31,502 nucleotides of DNA from Candidatus Aenigmatarchaeota archaeon (GCA_011773475.1 WVXN01000043.1:1-31502); one strand, 5' to 3'. Shown: positions 14,359 through 21,868, numbered from the stretch's first letter. The notes: generated by a model from the sequence alone, not told the origin. Translations and numbers: made by a program.

Positions 14359-14781
14359 ATGGGAATGTTTAGCGGAAGAGAACTAAAAAAGAGGAAGAAG
14401 AAATACAAGTGGAAGAAAACGAAATACAAAGTCAGAATGCTCCAACTAAAAAGAAAAAAGGACCCATTAGAAGGAGCTCCTCAAGCAAAAGGCATTGTTA
14501 TTAAGAAATATGGAATAGAACAAAAACAGCCACATTCAGGTATAATAAAGGTTGTTAGAGTACAATTGTTAAAAAACAAAAAAGAAATAACAGTTTTTGT
14601 TCCTAAATCAGGTGGAATAGGTTTTATTAATGAGCATGATGAAGTCACTATTGAAGGTGTTGGAGGTTCTCAAGGGGGTCCTGTCGGTTCTCAACACGGT
14701 TTAAGATGGAAAGTTGTTAAAGTCAATAAAATTCCTTTGTCAGAGCTTTTAAAAGGAAAGGTTAAGAAAGAGGCTAAATAA
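14359..14781 (+). CDS. rps12: 30S ribosomal protein uS12
   Basis: The start chosen is the ATG at 14359 because CAGTGAT just upstream is its Shine-Dalgarno site; the in-frame GTG at 14350 is part of that site. The product has 140 residues, the normal archaeal length. uS12 lines the decoding centre. Family blocks are present: DPLEGAPQAKGIV (35-47), VRVQLLKN (66-73), FINEHDEVTIEGVGG (89-103) and RWKVVKVN. Two near-universal loops deviate: the QPNSAIRK loop reads QPHSGIIK (57-64) and the GDIPGVRW loop reads GSQHGLRW (110-117). It is first in the str cluster, with TATA-like TTTTTAAAG near 14313-14321. Its stop overlaps the uS7 start as TAATG. Confidence 0.95.
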   Translation: MGMFSGRELKKRKKKYKWKKTKYKVRMLQLKRKKDPLEGAPQAKGIVIKKYGIEQKQPHSGIIKVVRVQLLKNKKEITVFVPKSGGIGFINEHDEVTIEGVGGSQGGPVGSQHGLRWKVVKVNKIPLSELLKGKVKKEAK

Positions 14782-15380
14782 TGTCTTTAAAAATTTTTGA
14801 TAAATGGGAAGTAGAAAACATCAATGTTAATGATCAAGGCTTGAAAAACTATATAAATTTAAAACCCTTTGTAGTCCCAAAGACATTTGGAAGATTTGCA
14901 GGAAAGCAATTTCATAAAAGTCAAATGAGTATAGTAGAAAGACTTGCAAATCATCTTTTTGTTGCAGGCCATAGAGGTAAAAAACATCTTATTACAAGTG
15001 GAAGAAATGTTGGAAAAACCTTTAAAGTATGGAAAATAATTAAAGACACTTTTGATATTCTTGAAAAGAACGCAAAGAAAAACCCTGTAGAAGTTCTTGT
15101 CAGAGCTGTGGAAAATGCTGCTTTAAGAGAAGAGATAACTTCTTTTCAGGTTGGAGGAATAATTGTTAGAAAAGCTGTTATAACTTCACCACAAAGAAGA
15201 GTTGATATTGCTTTGAGATTAATAAGTCAAGGAGCGTATCAAAAATCTTTTGCTAAACCTAAAAAAATGGCTGAATGTTTAGCTGAAGAAATCTTTGCTG
15301 CTTATAATAATGATTCTTCGAAATCTTATGCTGTAAAAGAAAAAGAGAGAAAAGAAAGAGAAGCTGGTGGCGCAAGGTAA
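14781..15380 (+). CDS. rps7: 30S ribosomal protein uS7
   Basis: A 199-residue archaeal uS7, which nucleates the 30S head and contacts the E-site tRNA. Recognisable blocks are SIVERLANHLF, GKKHLITSGRNVGKTFKVWKI, NPVEVLVRAVENAALREE and SPQRRVDIALRLISQGAYQ. The C-terminus is a charged, flexible tail (YAVKEKERKEREAGGAR). It is translationally coupled to uS12 through TAATG. Its TAA stop is directly followed by the stop of the opposite-strand SemiSWEET gene, forming TAATTA, so its 3' end has no room for its own terminator. Confidence 0.96.
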   Translation: MSLKIFDKWEVENINVNDQGLKNYINLKPFVVPKTFGRFAGKQFHKSQMSIVERLANHLFVAGHRGKKHLITSGRNVGKTFKVWKIIKDTFDILEKNAKKNPVEVLVRAVENAALREEITSFQVGGIIVRKAVITSPQRRVDIALRLISQGAYQKSFAKPKKMAECLAEEIFAAYNNDSSKSYAVKEKERKEREAGGAR

Positions 15381-15635
15381 TTACTTCTCATGTTTTATTT
15401 TTAAATAAAGTTGATATAGAACTACAATTCCAAATACAATGTTCATTATAAAAATAGGCATCCCATTAATTAGAAAACCATAAATTATCCAAAATATTGT
15501 ACCAAGAAGAGTGGCTATTATCATTCCTACAGACAGGTCACCTACACTTTTTGTTTTACGGGATTTAATCACTTGAGGAATAAAACTGACCATAATAAAA
15601 ATCCCGCCAAGGTAACCAATTAGATCTACGACCAT
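15381..15635 (-). CDS. SemiSWEET / PQ-loop sugar transporter
   Basis: 84 residues with three hydrophobic spans (about 5-22, 38-56, 60-78), the exact size and shape of a SemiSWEET half-transporter, which dimerises to move sugars across the membrane. The PQ-loop motif FIPQVIKSRKTKSVGDLS lies at about 18-35, and a W-x-x-YG pair follows in the second helix region (FWIIYG). It is inverted inside the str cluster between uS7 and aEF-2. The start lies 25-30 nt from the symmetrical TATA element at 15659-15670, so transcription is probably leaderless. Substrate unknown. Confidence 0.85.
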   Translation of the reverse strand: MVVDLIGYLGGIFIMVSFIPQVIKSRKTKSVGDLSVGMIIATLLGTIFWIIYGFLINGMPIFIMNIVFGIVVLYQLYLKIKHEK

Positions 15636-15658
15636 AATAGATTATAGATTTTCCAAAA

Positions 15659-15670
15659 CATTTAAATATG
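15659..15670. promoter_or_regulatory. Symmetrical TATA element between SemiSWEET and aEF-2
   Basis: CATTTAAATATG has a palindromic core ATTTAAAT. It lies about 25-30 nt from the SemiSWEET start on the minus strand and about 35-45 nt from the aEF-2 start on the plus strand. It is the only good TATA candidate in the 69-bp gap, so it may serve both directions. Confidence 0.5.
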
Positions 15671-15704
15671 AATATCTCTTATTATTTCAAGTCGCGGTGT
15701 TGTT

Positions 15705-17894
15705 ATGGCGAAGGAAGAATACAGTGAAAAAGTACAAGAATTGATGAATAATCCAAAGAATATTAGAAATATTGGTATTGTTTCTCATATTCACCATGGT
15801 AAAACTACTCTAACTGACAATTTAGCTGCTGCAGCTGGGTTAATGGCTAGGGATTTGGTTGGAGAAAGAATGTTAACATGGATTGATGACCAAGAAAGAG
15901 AAAGGTTAATGACAATTTATGGTGCAACAGTTACAATGTCACACGAGTATGAAAATGAAAAATACTTAATAAACCTGTTAGATACGCCTGGGCACGTTGA
16001 TTTTGGTGCTGATGTCACTCAGGCCATGAGAGCTGTTGATGGTGCTGTTGTTCTTTGCTGCGCAGTTGAAGGAGTGATGCCGCAAACAGAAACTGTCTTA
16101 AGGCAAGCAATAGCAGAAAGGGTCAAACCGGTTCTATTTATTAATAAAGTTGACAGAGCAATAAGGGAATTAAAATTAACACCTGAACAATTGCAAAAAA
16201 GATTGGCTAAGATCGTTGTTGACGTTAATAAATTTATTCAGAGACACGTTGAAAAACGATATGCCAAAGAATGGATAGTTAAGGTTGAGGATGGTTCTGT
16301 TGCATTTGGTTCTGCTCTGAAAAAATGGGCAATCTCTGTTCCTTATATGCAGAGATCAGGAGTAACATTCAAAGATATAATTGATTTATGCTCTCAAGAA
16401 AAGAACGAAGAGTTAGCAAACAAGGCTCCAATGCATATTGTTGTTTTAGATATGGTTATTAAACATTTACCAAACCCATTAGAAGCTCAAGCTTATAGAA
16501 TAGAAAGAATTTGGCAAGGAGATGTAGATTCAGAAATAGGTAAACAATTGATTAATTGTGATCCAGACGGAAAATTAGCCGCAGTAATAACTAAAATTAC
16601 TTCTGACCCACATGCTGGAATGATATCAACTGCAAGAATCTTCTCCGGTAAACTAACTAGGGGACAAGATGTACATTTTGTTGATACTGGAAGAACTTCA
16701 AAAACCCAACAAGTTACAACTTTTATTGCTTTAAGAAGGATACCAGTTGAATACGCACTTGCAGGAAATGTTGTTGGTATAGTCGGTTTGTCAGAAGCTG
16801 CTGTTGGTCAAACAATAACTGATTCAGATTTTTCATTAGAAACTTTTAAAGCCATAAAGCACATTTTTGAACCTGTTGTTACAAAATCAATTGAACCTAA
16901 ACATCCACAAGATTTGCCTAAATTAATAGAAATTCTCAAAATACTAAGCAGAGAAGACACCACATTAAAAGTTAAAATAAATCCAGAGACAGGAGAAACT
17001 TTGGTTTCAGGTTTAGGTGAATTGCATTTAGATGCAAAAGTTGAAAGAAAGATCAAAGAAAAAGGAATAGAGATTATAGCTTCGCCACCCATTGTTGTTT
17101 ATAGAGAAAGTATTTTTTCTAGCTCTCCTGTTATAGAAGGGAAGTCTCCAAACAAACATAACAAATTTTATATTTCTGTTGAACCTCTTCCAATAGAAAT
17201 TTATAAAGCAATGAAAGAAGGAGAAATAAGAGACGGTGAAATAAAAGGAAAGAATCTAGAATTAAGAAAGAGATTACAAGAATTAGGAATGAGCAAATCG
17301 GATGCAAAAGATTTAATTTTAATTTATAACCATTGTATGTTTTTAGATTCTACAAAAGGTATTCAGTATCTAAACGAGGCTATGGAGAGCGTTAAAGACG
17401 CATTCTTAAAAGTCATGGATGGAGGTCCTTTAGCACAAGAACCATGTGCAGCTCTTATTGTCAGATTGCATGATGCTGAATTACATGAAGATGCTGTTCA
17501 TAGGGGTCCTGCCCAGATAGGACCAGCTATTCGTCGTCCAATTAGTCAGGGTATGTTGAAAGCAGGTGTTACTTTTCTAGAACCCAGACAGATAATCAGA
17601 ATAGATACTCCTCAGGATTACATAGGAAATGTGACTGCTGAGGTTGGAAACAGAAGAGGAGAAATTTTAAATGTTGAGCAAGAAGAATATACAGCAATTG
17701 TTACAGCTAAGGTTCCTGTTGCCGAGATGTTTGGTTTTGAAGGTGCTCTAAAATCTGCTACTGGTGGAAAAGGTTTTCAATCTTTAATGGATGTTATGTT
17801 CGAGAAAATACCGAACGACTTGAGAGAGCAAGTTGCTTTAAGAATTAGAGAAAGAAAAGGAATGCCTAAGGAAATTCCTAAATCTGAAATATAA
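15705..17894 (+). CDS. fusA: Translation elongation factor aEF-2
   Basis: A 729-residue GTPase that moves tRNA and mRNA through the ribosome. G motifs: G1 SHIHHGKTT (27-35), G3 DTPGHVDF and G4 NKVD. Domains II-V follow in order, ending in RERKGMPKEIP. The domain IV tip keeps DAVHRGPAQIGPAIRR, with His599 as the expected diphthamide site. In G1 the usual Asp of HIDHGKT is His30 (codon CAC in place of GAC or GAT). A GGTG Shine-Dalgarno core lies upstream of the ATG. In most archaea this gene follows uS7 directly; here the inverted SemiSWEET gene separates them. Confidence 0.97.
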   Translation: MAKEEYSEKVQELMNNPKNIRNIGIVSHIHHGKTTLTDNLAAAAGLMARDLVGERMLTWIDDQERERLMTIYGATVTMSHEYENEKYLINLLDTPGHVDFGADVTQAMRAVDGAVVLCCAVEGVMPQTETVLRQAIAERVKPVLFINKVDRAIRELKLTPEQLQKRLAKIVVDVNKFIQRHVEKRYAKEWIVKVEDGSVAFGSALKKWAISVPYMQRSGVTFKDIIDLCSQEKNEELANKAPMHIVVLDMVIKHLPNPLEAQAYRIERIWQGDVDSEIGKQLINCDPDGKLAAVITKITSDPHAGMISTARIFSGKLTRGQDVHFVDTGRTSKTQQVTTFIALRRIPVEYALAGNVVGIVGLSEAAVGQTITDSDFSLETFKAIKHIFEPVVTKSIEPKHPQDLPKLIEILKILSREDTTLKVKINPETGETLVSGLGELHLDAKVERKIKEKGIEIIASPPIVVYRESIFSSSPVIEGKSPNKHNKFYISVEPLPIEIYKAMKEGEIRDGEIKGKNLELRKRLQELGMSKSDAKDLILIYNHCMFLDSTKGIQYLNEAMESVKDAFLKVMDGGPLAQEPCAALIVRLHDAELHEDAVHRGPAQIGPAIRRPISQGMLKAGVTFLEPRQIIRIDTPQDYIGNVTAEVGNRRGEILNVEQEEYTAIVTAKVPVAEMFGFEGALKSATGGKGFQSLMDVMFEKIPNDLREQVALRIRERKGMPKEIPKSEI

Positions 17895-17950
17895 GGTTCT
17901 ATCATAAACATTTAAATAATTATATTTTTAATAAGCTAAAAGGTGATTTG

Positions 17951-19240
17951 ATGGCAGAAAAACCACACTTGAATTTAGTGACTATCGGTCATGTAGATCA
18001 TGGAAAGTCTACTTTAATTGGTAGATTGTTATATGATACTGGTAATTTAAGAGAAGAAGATTTAAGAAAATTGAAAGATTTAGCCAAAGAATTAAAAAAA
18101 GAAACTTGGGAGTTTGCATTCGTCATGGATAAACTAAAAGAAGAGAGGGAAAGAGGAGTTACAATTGACGTTATGCATAAGAGATTTGATACTTCAAAAT
18201 ATTATTTCACAGTTATTGACGCACCAGGTCACAGAGACTTTGTTAAAAACATGATAACAGGTGCTTCTCAGGCAGATGCTGCCTTGTTAGTTGTTTCAGC
18301 AAAGCAAGGAGAGTTTGAAGCAGGTGTTGGAGCAACTGGACAAACAAGAGAACATGTGTTTTTGATAAAAGTTTTGGGTGTAAAACAAATTGTCGTTGCA
18401 GTAAACAAAATGGATACAGTTGATTACAGCGAGGAAAGATACAATAAAGTTAAAGAAGAAACAGAAAAGCTTTTGAAAACTGTTGGTTATGATACAAGCA
18501 AAATGCTTTTTGTTCCAACTTCAGCTTGGGAAGGAGATAATGTTGGAAAGAAATCAGAAAAAGCAACATGGTATAAAGGACTAACATTATTTGAGGCACT
18601 TGACACATTCGTTGTGCCAGAAAAACCAGTTGAGAAACCTCTAAGACTTCCAATTCAAGATGTTTATACTATAACTGGAATTGGAACAGTTCCAGTTGGA
18701 AGAGTAGAAACAGGTGTTTTGAAAACAGGAGACAATTTAATATTTATGCCAGGTGGCGTAAAAGGCGAGGTAAAAACAATAGAAATGCATCATGAACAGA
18801 TTCCAAAAGCAGAACCAGGAGATAATGTTGGTTTCAGTGTTAGAGGTATAAGCAAAACTGATGTAAAAAGAGGAGATGTTGCAGGTTTAGAATCAAATCC
18901 TCCAACAGTTGCAAAAGAATTTACAGCTCAAATAATTGTGTTACATCATCCAAATGTTGTAACAAAGGGTTACACTCCAGTTTTCCATTGTCACACAGCA
19001 CAAATTGCATGCAAAATAACAGAAATACAAAAGAAAATTGATCCAAAAACAGGAGCAGCAATCACAGAAAATCCAGATTTCATAAAGACAGGAGATGCAG
19101 CAATTATAAAATGTGTCCCAAGTAAGCCAATGGTTATTGAAAATTCAAAAGATTTCCCAGAATTGGCAAGATTCGCAATTAGAGACATGGGTCAAACAGT
19201 TGCTGCAGGAGTTTGCTTAGAAGTTACTCCTGCCAAATAA
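17951..19240 (+). CDS. tuf: Translation elongation factor aEF-1alpha
   Basis: A 429-residue GTPase that delivers aminoacyl-tRNA to the ribosome. The ATG at 17951 is chosen because AGGTGAT (17941-17947) is its Shine-Dalgarno site; the in-frame TTG at 17948 is within the spacer. G1 GHVDHGKST, G3 DAPGHRDF, G4 NKMD and G5 SAWEGDN are intact, followed by beta-barrel domains II (LRLPIQDVYTITGIGTVPVGRVETG region) and III (ending DMGQTVAAGV). A TATA-like CATTTAAATAA lies at about 17907-17918. It has its own promoter although it belongs to the str cluster. Confidence 0.97.
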   Translation: MAEKPHLNLVTIGHVDHGKSTLIGRLLYDTGNLREEDLRKLKDLAKELKKETWEFAFVMDKLKEERERGVTIDVMHKRFDTSKYYFTVIDAPGHRDFVKNMITGASQADAALLVVSAKQGEFEAGVGATGQTREHVFLIKVLGVKQIVVAVNKMDTVDYSEERYNKVKEETEKLLKTVGYDTSKMLFVPTSAWEGDNVGKKSEKATWYKGLTLFEALDTFVVPEKPVEKPLRLPIQDVYTITGIGTVPVGRVETGVLKTGDNLIFMPGGVKGEVKTIEMHHEQIPKAEPGDNVGFSVRGISKTDVKRGDVAGLESNPPTVAKEFTAQIIVLHHPNVVTKGYTPVFHCHTAQIACKITEIQKKIDPKTGAAITENPDFIKTGDAAIIKCVPSKPMVIENSKDFPELARFAIRDMGQTVAAGVCLEVTPAK

Positions 19241-19280
19241 TTTTTTCTTTCTTAGCTTCTTCTTTATTTTTTTCTTATTC
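19241..19280 (+). terminator. T-rich terminator after aEF-1alpha
   Basis: Repeated T-runs (TTTTTTCTTTCTT, then ATTTTTTTCTTATTC) follow the stop codon directly. Several T-runs in a row are the usual archaeal terminator for highly expressed genes. Confidence 0.6.
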
Positions 19281-19291
19281 TTAAAATTTTA

Positions 19292-19660
19292 CTAGTAGAA
19301 AATATCAGATACGAACAATATTATAGCAATAATAGGTGGGATAATTGCAATTAAAGCAATTTTTCTATTAGTGGAATCTGGCCTTTTATACGAAACATAT
19401 CCTGAGAATGCAAAAGATATCATAGAAACTAAAATGATAATACCTAACCATATTTGATTTGCTGAAACTGTTGTTATTGTTTCGATCCCATATATACTTG
19501 TTGTTACCCTCGGGTAAAATAAATCTATTAGAATTATACCAAGAAAAAGAAGAACAAAACTCACCCATATAATTTTATCTCTTTTTTTTGGAATTTTTTT
19601 CCAAAAAATAATTAAAACACATATAACAGCTATAAAGACTAAAATGGCCGCTATGTCCAT
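19292..19660 (-). CDS. Hypothetical four-span membrane protein
   Basis: 122 residues with four hydrophobic segments (about 3-20, 30-47, 68-88, 99-119) separated by short basic loops (KKIPKKRDK, YKRPDSTNRK). No family recognised. The gene is inverted between aEF-1alpha and uS10. A TTTATAAG TATA box lies about 25 nt before its ATG, so transcription is probably leaderless. Its codon use and AT content match the neighbours. Together with the inverted SemiSWEET and the 82-residue gene it makes three small membrane proteins interrupting the str cluster; whether they share a function cannot be told. Confidence 0.68.
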   Translation of the reverse strand: MDIAAILVFIAVICVLIIFWKKIPKKRDKIIWVSFVLLFLGIILIDLFYPRVTTSIYGIETITTVSANQIWLGIIILVSMISFAFSGYVSYKRPDSTNRKIALIAIIPPIIAIILFVSDIFY

Positions 19661-19755
19661 AATTAGAATTTATAATTTTTGGCTTATAAACTTGAAAAAC
19701 ATATGTTTGTGTTTAAAGTAAATTATTTAAATACTTTTAGTTATACATAGTGAAT

Positions 19756-20076
19756 ATGCAAAAAGCAAGAATAAAGATAATGAGTGCAGATCCTAAAAAA
19801 CTAGATGAGGTTTGTGGAGAACTAAAAACAATAACTGATAGATTTGGCGTAGCTATGCGTGGTCCCGTACCATTACCAACTAAAAAACTAAAAGTTGTTA
19901 CAATGAAAACTCCTTGTGGAGATGGAACAGGTCATGGAAATGCTACTTGGGACAGATGGGAAATGAGAATCCATAAAAGGGTTATTGATGTTTCTGCTGA
20001 TGAAAGAACATTAAGACAAATAATGAGGATAACCATTCCTGATGGAGTTTCAATAGGCATTCAATTAAGAGACTAA
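19756..20076 (+). CDS. rps10: 30S ribosomal protein uS10
   Basis: 106 residues from the ATG at 19756 (MQKARIKIMS). The in-frame GTG at 19750 would add two residues and belongs to an AGTGA element that could be a close Shine-Dalgarno site; the choice is not certain. Family blocks include RGPVPLPTKKLKV, RWEMRIHKRVIDV and the archaeal ending ISIPDGVxIxIxL, here ITIPDGVSIGIQL. uS10 sits in the 30S head. A TATA-like ATTTAAATA lies about 25 nt upstream. Its stop codon abuts the inverted 82-residue gene as TAATTA. Confidence 0.94.
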   Translation: MQKARIKIMSADPKKLDEVCGELKTITDRFGVAMRGPVPLPTKKLKVVTMKTPCGDGTGHGNATWDRWEMRIHKRVIDVSADERTLRQIMRITIPDGVSIGIQLRD

Positions 20077-20325
20077 TTACTTTTTCTGAAATTTAAAAAA
20101 ACTTGTTTTGTATTTTCTGTACCATACTATAAATATCATAAAAGTTGCCCCCATAAACAAAGTAAATAAAATCAGGAACAAAAGGTACAATTGTTGTATG
20201 AATTTAATCTGAACACCTACAGGTACTAGCGAGACTAGGAAAGCAATTGAAAATACGACTATTATAAAACAGATTCTTAATAAAAATTCCAGAAACTTAG
20301 TATCAATATCGTATTGTGATGGCAT
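20077..20325 (-). CDS. Hypothetical two-span membrane protein
   Basis: 82 residues with two hydrophobic segments (about 15-38 and 45-67), a short soluble N-terminus (MPSQYDIDTKF) and a basic end (KYKTSFFKFQKK). No family recognised. The start lies about 25 nt from a TATATTTAAA element on the minus strand (plus 20343-20354), so it is probably leaderless. It shares a 55-bp divergent promoter region with tRNA-Ser. Its stop directly abuts the uS10 stop, so the two transcripts must overlap unless termination occurs inside the coding regions. Confidence 0.62.
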   Translation of the reverse strand: MPSQYDIDTKFLEFLLRICFIIVVFSIAFLVSLVPVGVQIKFIQQLYLLFLILFTLFMGATFMIFIVWYRKYKTSFFKFQKK

Positions 20326-20380
20326 GGTATTAATAAGAATTTTTTTAAATATAAAAACTCTTTTAATAAATATTCCTTAT

Positions 20381-20464
20381 GCCGAGATCGCATAATCTGG
20401 TAGTGCGCTAGCCTGGAAAGCTAGTGGTCGAAAGGCCATGGGGGTTCAAATCCCTCTCTCGGCG
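20381..20464 (+). tRNA. tRNA-Ser (anticodon GGA)
   Basis: The acceptor GCCGAGA pairs with TCTCGGC, with discriminator G at 20464 as expected for serine. The anticodon stem CTAGC/GCTAG closes loop CTGGAAA, anticodon GGA. A long variable arm (TGGTCGAAAGGCCAT) confirms a class II tRNA. The T arm is GGGGG-TTCAAAT-CCCTC. No intron and no encoded CCA. Confidence 0.96.
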
Positions 20465-20508
20465 CAACTTATTTATTTTAGTCAATAATAATTTTTTGGG
20501 TGAAAAAA

Positions 20509-20562
20509 ATGGGCGGATGTTGTTGCGGAACAAAAAAGAAGAAGAAAAAGAAGAAAAAGTAG
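20509..20562 (+). CDS. Candidate 17-residue Cys/Lys microprotein
   Basis: MGGCCCGT followed by nine lysines and a TAG stop. A strong Shine-Dalgarno site GGGTGA (20498-20503) lies five bases before the ATG, better than that of many longer genes here. The tRNA-Ser end is 44 nt upstream, and the next gene's TATA-like ATTTAAATA overlaps the region after the stop. Three consecutive cysteines and a polylysine tail could bind metal and nucleic acid or ribosomes. The purine-only AAG/AAA run could also arise from simple sequence, so coding status rests on the start context alone. Confidence 0.5.
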   Translation: MGGCCCGTKKKKKKKKK

Positions 20563-20592
20563 ATTTAAATAATTCTTTTTCTTATCTTTCTT

Positions 20593-21057
20593 ATGTTTGA
20601 GAAAACAGCAATGGTAATTGTAGCTAATACTTTACCGTCCCTTGAACAAATAGGCGGAATACCATTAGGAATAGTTTTAGGCTTGGATCCTGTTTATACA
20701 TTGCTAGTATCTTTAATGGTTAACTGCTTTTTATTCTTTCCAGTATTTTTTGGATTAAAATTATTTTACAAACGTTTATTATCGAGAATAAGGCTTTTTA
20801 ACAAATATATAGAAAGAGTTAGAAGAATAGGCAAACCTTATATCGACAAATATGGAATTATTGGTTTAGCCCTTTTTATTTCATTACCAACACCTTTAAC
20901 AGGAACCTATACAGCTTCTATTTTAAGCTGGTTCCTAGATTTAGACTGGAAGAAATCCTTTATTGCTATAGCAATAGGTTCTACTATAGGCGGTATAATT
21001 ATCTTACTAAGTTCTGTTGGTTTTTTAAACATTTTAAAGCTTTTTTTAAATAATTGA
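20593..21057 (+). CDS. COG2426-type small multidrug export-like membrane protein
   Basis: 154 residues with four or five hydrophobic segments (about 5-25, 30-58, 88-108, 120-150). The family features are ELxPLxEIRGGIPLG-like N-terminus, here LPSLEQIGGIPLGIVLGL, and YGIIGLALFISLPTPLTGTYTA in the second half, both marks of the Sm_multidrug_ex/COG2426 family. The name comes from one reported drug phenotype and the transported substrate is not established. A TATA-like GATTTAAATA about 25 nt upstream suggests a leaderless transcript. There is no operon partner. Confidence 0.78.
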   Translation: MFEKTAMVIVANTLPSLEQIGGIPLGIVLGLDPVYTLLVSLMVNCFLFFPVFFGLKLFYKRLLSRIRLFNKYIERVRRIGKPYIDKYGIIGLALFISLPTPLTGTYTASILSWFLDLDWKKSFIAIAIGSTIGGIIILLSSVGFLNILKLFLNN

Positions 21058-21139
21058 TACAAAAAATAGAAAAATTTAAATATCTAACTTTCTATAGATT
21101 ATATTGTTAGTTATAAACTATTACTTTAGAGTGAATACA

Positions 21140-21436
21140 ATGTGTAGGTCCAAAAAAGGTAAAATAGAATCTATGTTAAAGACTTTGAAAAAAGCAGGTA
21201 TACTTGAACTTATAGGCCATTCTCCTGAAAAGCAATGTACAATATCAAGAGCTAAATTAAAAAAAACAGGTGAATCTTCTCAAAGAGCTTATAATATGTT
21301 AGAGCAAATTGCACGTGAAGGTTCCAAGTCTTTAGGGAACGGTTCTATTCGTTATGATGGAAAGACAGCAATTCTCAAGCCATCAGCCAGAACTTCTATT
21401 TTTAATGTCAGTAAAAGTTTTGGATATTTAGGTTAA
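21140..21436 (+). CDS. Hypothetical 98-residue basic protein
   Basis: The ATG at 21140 is chosen because AGAGTGA (21128-21134) is a good Shine-Dalgarno site six bases upstream; in-frame TTG (21104) and GTG (21131) starts are less likely. The protein begins MCRSKKGKIESMLKTLKKAG. The first 65 residues could be a small winged-helix fold (LKKAGILELIGHS, RAYNMLEQIAREG), which would make it a DNA- or RNA-binding protein. That is speculative. It is followed after 15 nt by another unknown gene in the same direction, with a Shine-Dalgarno site of its own, so the two probably form an operon just upstream of the ribosomal cluster. Confidence 0.62.
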   Translation: MCRSKKGKIESMLKTLKKAGILELIGHSPEKQCTISRAKLKKTGESSQRAYNMLEQIAREGSKSLGNGSIRYDGKTAILKPSARTSIFNVSKSFGYLG

Positions 21437-21451
21437 TCTTAGGTGAATAAA

Positions 21452-21868
21452 TTGCATCTTACTCCTAGTAAAGAGATTTCCTATTTTCAAGGAAATGCAA
21501 GAAGAAATTTAGGAAAAGTTGAAAGATCCGGTGTTTTGAGCAAGATTGTTAGATATGTTAGTGGAATACATGATAGGAAAAATTCTAAAAGTAAACCTCT
21601 TAAATTGAAAATTCAGTCTGGAAATCCAGAAGATCTTCTTGTTCTATTAGAAAGTATGGCTTCACAACATCAAAGAGAAGAATTTCAAAAAAGAAATAAA
21701 GTACCAAAAGGACATACGAGACCACAAAAACTTGGCTCTGGAAATTATGCTATTAGTATGGGGTGTAATTCAAGAGATGCTGCATCCTGCATTTCTCGTA
21801 GAGGAAATGTTATAACTATTTCTCCAGAAGCAGCAGAACGAATTGTTGGTTTTGCTCAAGAGTATTGA
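21452..21868 (+). CDS. Hypothetical 138-residue protein, TTG start
   Basis: The chosen start is TTG at 21452, preceded by AGGTGA (21441-21446) at ideal spacing; an in-frame GTG at 21443 lies inside that Shine-Dalgarno site and is rejected. The product begins MHLTPSKEISYFQGNARRNLG, is soluble and basic in its first half, and has a short segment GSGNYAISMGCNSRDAASC with two cysteines and a C-terminal ISPEAAERIVGFAQEY helix. No family recognised. It follows the 98-residue unknown gene by 15 nt and is followed by the 128-bp promoter region of the ribosomal operon. Confidence 0.62.
   Translation: MHLTPSKEISYFQGNARRNLGKVERSGVLSKIVRYVSGIHDRKNSKSKPLKLKIQSGNPEDLLVLLESMASQHQREEFQKRNKVPKGHTRPQKLGSGNYAISMGCNSRDAASCISRRGNVITISPEAAERIVGFAQEY

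Noticed and set aside
20533..20559. Purine run as a simple repeat element
   Set aside because: It is short, irregular in AAA/AAG order and in frame with a well-placed start, so it is listed as part of a candidate microprotein.
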